Positions 58,753 to 64,000 of a stretch of DNA of 64,000 bases are shown piece by piece. The translations under genes and the position numbers were made by a program. Numbering within the stretch: position 1 is the stretch's first letter; each line of letters starts with the position of its first letter. Location: contig RPFO01000692.1 in assembly GCA_009746045.1 (NCBI GenBank), positions 991,082-1,055,081 of the forward strand, given 5' to 3'. Source of the DNA: Mesostigma viride (taxonomy: Eukaryota; Streptophyta; Mesostigmatophyceae; Mesostigmatales; Mesostigmataceae). The notes under the pieces are model-generated. The model worked only from the letters and a program-made list of their open reading frames with translations, was not told the DNA's origin and made no database searches.

Positions 58753-59602
58753 ACGCGACGGCACAAGGCGGCCGCGCAAGCCGCCTCTCCCCGGGAGGTC
58801 GCCCGATCCTCATGGCAACCCGGGTATTATACGCGAGGAGCTCCTCCTCAAAGGCCCATGGCTGAGGAGGCCCCGGATCCCGTCGCCCGATGAGGGACAG
58901 ACGATCCCAGGAGCCATCAGGCCACATGGCCAGGAACGCGGCCATTAATTAATTAATTAAACTCGTGCTCCCGTTGGGGAGTCACGGAGCACCGAAGTGC
59001 TTTTAATCCCTGTGTGTGCACTACAGGAGAAAGGGCAGAGACCCCCAGTCTCCTTCATGCCAAAGGCATGCCACAGCTGCAATCGGGCGCGGCTAGCTAA
59101 AAGGACAGGCTAACGATCCGGCAAACTGTGGGTGCAATAAGACCCATGTGAGCATATCATAGCAAGGAGCGTGGGCAAGTAATCTGAACATAGCCAGGGC
59201 GTAGCATGGCTGTACTAGGACTAGGCTAAGGCTATGGCTGGTTGTGTACCGTGCGTTGGCGGCACGTGACTAGGTGTGTTGGCACAGCTAGGCGACATCT
59301 AGGCATGGCTGCCTTAGCGGCAGTGACGCCAATGGTTACAAGCTAGGGCTATTGCTATTCTAGCCCGCTGGGGGCGTCCACAACGCGGCCATGTACGCGG
59401 GCACCGTGAAGATGAGGGAGGCCACCCTCTTATCCACAGCGCCACAGTGGTGCACCCGCATGTACTCCTCGCCCATCTCCAGCATCACCGCCGGAACCAA
59501 CATCCAATTGACTTGGGGGAGGGGTGGACGGGAGAGCATCCAATCATCTGCTACCCCGGCCAGGGACCGAGCCGCGTTTGGCGCCAGCTTGGGTGGGATC
59601 AC
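58753..59602 (-). pseudogene. Unidentified reading frame interrupted by a LINE 3' end
   Basis: On the minus strand a frame runs from about 59602 (WMLSRPPLPQVNWMLVPAVM, HHCGAVDKRVASLIFTVPAY) to the insertion at 59381. It resumes at 58945 as MAAFLAMWPDGSWDRLSLIG and IGRRDPGPPQPWAFEEELLA, ending near 58750. The 11-bp duplication AACGCGGCCAT at both edges shows the two parts were one sequence. No family was recognised; it could be a host exon or part of another mobile element. Confidence 0.55.
58946..59381 (-). mobile_element. LINE 3' end, type B, with 11-bp target-site duplication
   Basis: Minus-strand copy of the 3' UTR seen at 49681-50080, with hairpin 58981-58968 and AATT tail. It is flanked by AACGCGGCCAT at 58935-58945 and 59382-59392. 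Its 5' end (TGGACGCCCCCAGC) falls at the end of ORF1 as seen at 49053, so the source carried ORF1 directly followed by this UTR. Confidence 0.85.
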
Positions 59603-59639
59603 CTGGCGTTTCGTCCCGGCGACGTATTAGTCATAACTC

Positions 59640-60920
59640 CGCACCTCCGGGCAATACATCGTCACGCCATTGGAAACGACCTAACAAGCTGTTGCGCCCG
59701 TGCCTCACGGAGAGGAAGGTGCTGGGTCTTAAACGCGTTTTCTCTTCCATCGCGATGTATACAACCCGAGGCTTGACAACGCTATACATCGGGGTGCAAG
59801 GTGACACGCGACACACCTAGAAACCATGATGCATCCATGCCAACTCCTTCACCAGCGCTAACACCAAAGTTCAGTGGTAGATTCTTGTGCACGGTCGTCA
59901 CGCAAAAAAAATCCAAAGATGCACCAATTTTTTTGAGATTCTCTAGGATGTACGTGACCTCCATACCAATGTGCAGACCTAAAATCTCATGTCCACTGGG
60001 TTTGCCACGTGTCAGATTACAGCGCGATACATCTCGTTCTAAAAAAGAAAAACGATCTATCGCGTCGAAAAAAAACACGGTTTAAATAAATATACAACGG
60101 ACCTGTTTCCGCTTTCACGCCTACTTTTCCACTTGGCCCAAGGAAATAGGTAGCATTTGGGCTCAATGAGTACAAAGGCTCACTTGGGCTCACTGAGTGC
60201 AATGGCGGCTGCAGCAGCTGGCATGGTTTGCCAAAGTTGACGTCCATCATCAGGCGAGCTTAGCTCAACAGCGTGTTCATGGCTACCTTGCATATTGTTC
60301 ATGGCTACCTTGCATATATACAGGGTTGGGCACTTGGGCTCTACATGGTGCTGTGTCCAGAGAGCACACCATCCGGCGTACAGGTCCCGCAACCTCCTAG
60401 CTGAGCAGCGCTTGTGATGCCATCTTTCTCCTTTCATCCTCCTCCATGTCCATGGGCCCGGGGGCATGCATGCCTGGCGCCGCACCACACACACCATGCA
60501 TCACGATCAACGAAAACCGCATGGCAGCCACGATACAACAGACGATGAGTTAGTATCACAATCTGCTCCGCCACGACGCACCTAGCGGTGGAACCAACCA
60601 AGGCCTACATCACAGCCTGAAATCGCGAGGACCCCAAAGATGGAAGCTCAACTGGGCCTGCCTCACAGACTCGATCAGGTAGAAGCACGCAGCAGATGGG
60701 TGGCGTGCTGCATATAAGTCATGCAAAAGCATGGGTAACATTCGACGCGCAAAAAATTGAACATGCATTGCAATAGGCACCATGCCATGAGTCACACTGG
60801 TGAAATGACAAGGCGACGCCACATACCATGTACCGCAGACAACCTTCTCAGCCAATGTTCATGCCACAACCAACCACCAATGCCAATCACCACAACATCC
60901 TGAACGACTCGCCGCATTTG
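59640..60920. other. Intergenic sequence, no gene recognised
   Basis: A minus-strand open frame at 59782-60078 (VTYILENLKKIGASLDFF) has no recognised domain. An A-rich patch lies at 60060-60100 and short GGCTCANTGAGT repeats near 60160. The right half is downstream of the trihelix gene and probably includes its 3' UTR. Confidence 0.5.
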
Positions 60921-61328
60921 TCAGCACCATCGTGCACCCAGATCATCAGCCCAGTCGACAAGGCAGCACGCACCGTGGCTGGCCGGCGCGTCATGATGGG
61001 CGTGCGCGTGCGCGTGGTGGGCCACCCCGTGGTCCAATTGCTCCGCCACCGCGTGGCCCGCCCCGTGCTCCGCGTGCACCCCGTGACCGCCTTTGTCCAC
61101 CATGGCCTCGCCGCCGTCGCCCATCTGGCTCACGCCCACGTCGTGGTGCACGCCCAGGCCCACGCCCGCGTGCACGCCCACGCCCAGGCCCACCGGCACG
61201 CCCACAGCACCCGGCATGAGCCCCGCCATCTGGCCAAACACCTGCTGCAGCATGGCCATGATGGAGCCCAGCAGCGCCGCGTTAGTTTTCTCGCTGCGCT
61301 CAAACGCCTCCAGGATCTGGGAGCGCTC
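60921..61328 (-). CDS. Trihelix gene exon 4: helix and His/Gly-rich tail
   Basis: Starts ERSQILEAFERSEKTNAALL after a TCTCAG acceptor and continues MLQQVFGQMAGLM as an amphipathic helix. It then has a Gly/Val/His-rich tail with AHHAHAHAHHDAPASHG and a stop at 60921. Confidence 0.75.
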   Translation of the reverse strand, partial: ERSQILEAFERSEKTNAALLGSIMAMLQQVFGQMAGLMPGAVGVPVGLGVGVHAGVGLGVHHDVGVSQMGDGGEAMVDKGGHGVHAEHGAGHAVAEQLDHGVAHHAHAHAHHDAPASHGACCLVDWADDLGARWC

Positions 61329-63650
61329 CTGAGAAGGGGGGGGGGGGAGGGAAAGGAGGCCCGGAAGGGGGGAAGGGGGAAGGGGGAAGGGGGAAGAGCC
61401 AAGGGCAGGTTGCAGCCACGCGCGTGTTAACGAGGTCCTGTGGGTGCTGCTACAGAGCAGCGCAAAACATGGTGGGAGGGAGAGTTGAGAGAGACACACC
61501 ACGCACTTGTTTCAAACATGCGCGGCCATGATCCAGGACTGCAATACAAATGTTTTAAAGGCCCACGGCCATGGCAAGAGGAGGCAATATTGCAGCCTAA
61601 TTGTGAACCCATAGTCACCGCAGGGTTGCTGGCACGGTGAGGGCTTCACCGGGGACAACCAACCGGGGAGACAACACAGCAAAAAAACACTGCACCATGC
61701 TCTCGGCTCCCAGCACCCTTGCTGGATCTTCCGCGCGCACACACAAGTACGCACATGTGGACGCTGCGCACGCTGCCCACGTCTGTGTTGGGCACAGCCA
61801 CACAATGTCCCTCGCGCCCACACGAGGAAAGCGCCATGTGGCCGCATCGTACCACACACAACCATCCCCGCTTGCCATGCCTGCCCAGGTAGGGGGGGCA
61901 ACTGGCAGATGCTACCACACACGACGCACTACCCCCGTTGAGCCCCCTGCTGTGCCCTCCTACACTACTCCCCCACTGTGCCCGCTGTGCCCCCCCCCCC
62001 CCCCTTGTCCTCGCAGCCCAAACTCACACACCTTTTGTGCGTGGCGCGTGAGCTCCGCGTTGTGCCTCACGAGCGTCTCTATCGCCGCCAGCACGCGCAG
62101 CCGCTCGTCCTTCTTCTTGCTCGGCTTGCCGTACTCCGCCTCCCCGCCGCTGCCGCCCTCGCCGCCGCCCCCCATGCGTGCGTCGGCCCCCGCACGCGCG
62201 CCCAGCGCCTTGTCCACGTCCTCATACCACTCCCATGCGGAACCAGGCGCGCCCGGCAGGCTGGCTGCCTCCTTCTCCTCCCTGCGCCGCAGCACACGTA
62301 CACACACGCACGAGTGCAGGCATTCAAGCGCATGAGCACGCAAAAGCAGCAGAGGCATTCAAGCGCATGAGCACGCAAAAGCAGCAGGAACATTCAAGCG
62401 CATAAGCACGCAAAAGCATCAGGGACATGCCATCCCTTTCCTCTTCAACAACTACGGCTTCGTTACAAGTTGGCTTCCAAAAGAAGCACCCGGCTAAACC
62501 GCAGGAGAAGGCAGTGTGTGTGGGATGGGCCCCGCCATCCATCAGCATCGTCCCCCGCCTGGGGTGGCCACAGACACTGCAAGTGCAGTCCAGACCTCTG
62601 CAAACATGGGCTATAAAAAGCAAGTGAACTCCTGGACATGGTACAAAATGAAGTAAGGCGGACGATGACAGTGAGACACTGGCAGCTAAGAAAAAAGTGG
62701 ACGAATCCCGCAACTATGAAAAGATTCAAACAATAGCAAACAAAGGGAGGGCATTGAGGAGATTACCTGTACTTGGACAAGAATTTTTCAATTTTCTTCT
62801 TGATGGCCTGGGGGCGATAGTACTCATTCGTTGCGTTCATGATGTCACTTTGCACTTGGATGTAGATGGGGGAATTCGAGCTTGTCTTTGACGACCGGAT
62901 GTTGCCGTAGCTCTGGATCATTACTTTAATGGCAGCAGCGCTCATGACCTTCTTCGACTCCAGAAGGGCCAAGGAGCGATGCTGATCTTTGTCATCGCAT
63001 TTGTCGCCATCTTGGCAAACTGCAAGGCCGTCGCGGGAATGGTGGCTACCGTCTGACGACGATGTAGCCGTAGCCAGAGCCAAGACTTTACCCGAGGGAT
63101 CCCCGTCACCATCCGGAAGAACAGTGGGCATGCAAAGAGGCATTACGGAGGGTAACTCAGATGCTGACCCCACATGCTGCCGTTTGACTGACCCCAGCAA
63201 CCCGGACGACTTGTGAACAGATTTCCGGCCGCGCTTCTTTGGCTGTAAGGCAGTGAGACAGGAGCAATAAAACGCACATTACACTCATGAACCTAGAACC
63301 GTGTTCGAGGTGCACAACATGCAAGCAGATACAGGAATATTACAGGTATTTAGATTTTAGGCCGACATTAAGAAATTACTTACCAAGTCCCTTGCCAGTT
63401 CCACTGCTTCTTTAAATGATATTTCGCCGTGCTCTGCCGCAGCGAAAACGGACTCCTGATTGATAAATGTCCGGAATCCAACCCCGTCTCGTTGAACTTT
63501 GCCATCGTCATCCCGAAGGGTATGAACGTTCCCATGAACACCGCCATGTAGCCCGCTATGAACATGCAATGAATTATCTACGTGAGCATGAGCAACGTGA
63601 CCAGCTTCAAGTCCGCCATGATGTTGGTGATGTTGAGAAACTGCGTCCAT
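60921..63650 (-). CDS. Trihelix/Myb-SANT-like DNA-binding protein, His-rich ends, four exons
   Basis: Four exons (63650-63384, 63242-62767, 62281-62032, 61328-60921) join with consistent phases and GT-AG introns to 466 codons. The N-terminal exon is His/Gly-rich (SQHHQHHGGLEAGHVAHAHV) and ends with EAVELARDL. A basic PKKRGRKS motif suggests nuclear import. The likely DNA-binding domain is AIKVMIQSYGNIRSSKTSSN, IYIQVQSDIM, QAIKKKIEKFLSKYR and, after a linker, WEWYEDVDKALG, the layout of Myb/SANT-like (trihelix) proteins. A helix (ERLRVLAAIETLVRHNAEL into ERSQILEAFERSEKTNAALL) may dimerise. The tail is rich in His, Gly and Val. Probably a transcription regulator; the target is unknown. The start at 63650 is chosen over the in-frame one at 63725 because the latter's added residues show no conservation cue. 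Confidence 0.75.
62032..62281 (-). CDS. Trihelix gene exon 3: end of domain and acidic/basic linker
   Basis: Completes the Arg codon of KYR, continues EEKEAASLPGAPGSAWEWYE, then a Gly-rich stretch, KPSKKKDERLRVLAAIETLV and RHAQK. The donor is AAAAG|GTGTGTG. The plus-strand C run just left (61991-62004) is in the intron. Confidence 0.75.
62767..63242 (-). CDS. Trihelix gene exon 2: nuclear signal and DNA-binding domain
   Basis: Starts PKKRGRKSVHKSSG after a TTACAG acceptor. The middle is Ser/Asp-rich and carries a long low-complexity segment. It ends with the helical domain QAIKKKIEKFLSKY and donor AG|GTAATC in phase 2. Confidence 0.78.
63384..63650 (-). CDS. Trihelix gene exon 1: His-rich N-terminus
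   Basis: Begins MDAVSQHHQHHGGLEAG, with alternating His-containing repeats, then GFRTFINQESVFAAAEHGE and SFKEAVELARDL. It ends at a consensus donor, TTG|GTAAGT, in phase 0. Confidence 0.75.
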
Positions 63651-64000
63651 TCTGCGATTGATCCCGGGATGGATTGCTGGCGCCACACACGAGGAGGGGG
63701 TGGGGCTTCCCGCTGCACCTAGCACAAAATGCTATTGCGTGAATTAACGTCGTCTCGCGAGTGCGCTTGCAACCCCCAGCCCCAGGGAGACGAAATTGCG
63801 CAGGCGAGCCGAGAGACGGCGCCGCGGGTCGGCGCGCGGCGCAAGTGACACGAACGTCCGGGTGACCAGTGACAGCTCCAGCTATTACGGCAGTGAGCCA
63901 GTGAGGTCTGAGGAGTGAGGAGTGACCACTGTGGTGGCCAGGTGTTTCACGTCGGAGCCTGCGACGTGTCAAGAAACGCGGGAGATGCAAACTGAACAGT
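63651..64000. promoter_or_regulatory. Upstream region of the trihelix gene
   Basis: 350 bp of moderately GC-rich sequence with CAGTGAGCCAGTGAGG and GAGGAGTGAGGAGTGACC direct repeats near 63892-63926. No TATA box or known element was identified. Confidence 0.4.

Noticed and set aside
61960-62405. Plus-strand frames opposite the trihelix gene
   Set aside because: They are antisense shadows of exon 3, which is supported by splice phases and domain content.

Overview
The window is nuclear DNA of a eukaryote. It has multi-exon genes with GT-AG introns, non-LTR retrotransposons with poly(A) or microsatellite tails, and an internal block of TTTAGGG repeats, the telomere type of plants and many green algae. 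Hybrid histidine kinases, LINEs and GC-rich minisatellites together make a green alga or related protist the best guess; this is inference and the species is not identified.

Positions 1-25.7 kb are filled by one minus-strand gene, a membrane-bound hybrid histidine kinase whose 3' end lies beyond the left edge. Ten exons were placed from splice sites and reading phase. In order they encode a membrane segment, an extracellular sensor, a second membrane segment, a short coiled coil, the HisKA phosphorylation site, the ATPase domain, a degenerate receiver, a complete receiver and the start of a further receiver. The exons total about 5 kb; the rest is intron. Most introns carry their own tandem array (28-bp unit x about 330, 27-bp x 58, 48-bp x 30, 41-bp x 14, a 15-bp array, a GGGGA array), and one holds an interstitial telomere block flanked by a direct repeat. 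At three exons the 3' end with its splice donor has been copied into the following intron. In the receiver exon the two copies stay in frame and contain the phospho-acceptor motif.

Positions 25.7-27.2 kb hold no recognised gene. A full-length L1-like LINE on the minus strand (27244-37587) follows, with a perfect 16-bp target-site duplication. Its ORF2 is broken by two frameshifts and by a nested 3.48-kb element with terminal inverted repeats (30013-33493).

Positions 37.6-40.2 kb contain a PHD-finger reading frame, apparently frameshifted at a run of 12 G. Positions 40.5-59.4 kb are a retroelement graveyard: reverse-transcriptase fragments, a degenerate complete LINE on the minus strand (about 50.1-55.5 kb), and several elements that seem to carry only ORF1 plus a 3' untranslated region. 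RT-bearing and ORF1-only copies end in the same small hairpin (CTCC/CAAC/GGAG core) followed by varying microsatellite tails (AATTC, AATTT, AATT). This suggests the ORF1-only elements are moved in trans by the others. One such 3' end has inserted, with an 11-bp target-site duplication, into an unidentified minus-strand reading frame at 58.75-59.6 kb.

Positions 60.9-63.65 kb hold a compact four-exon minus-strand gene for a probable nuclear DNA-binding protein: a trihelix/Myb-SANT-like domain, a basic nuclear-localisation-like motif, a C-terminal helix and histidine-rich ends. Its splice phases all agree, so it looks intact.
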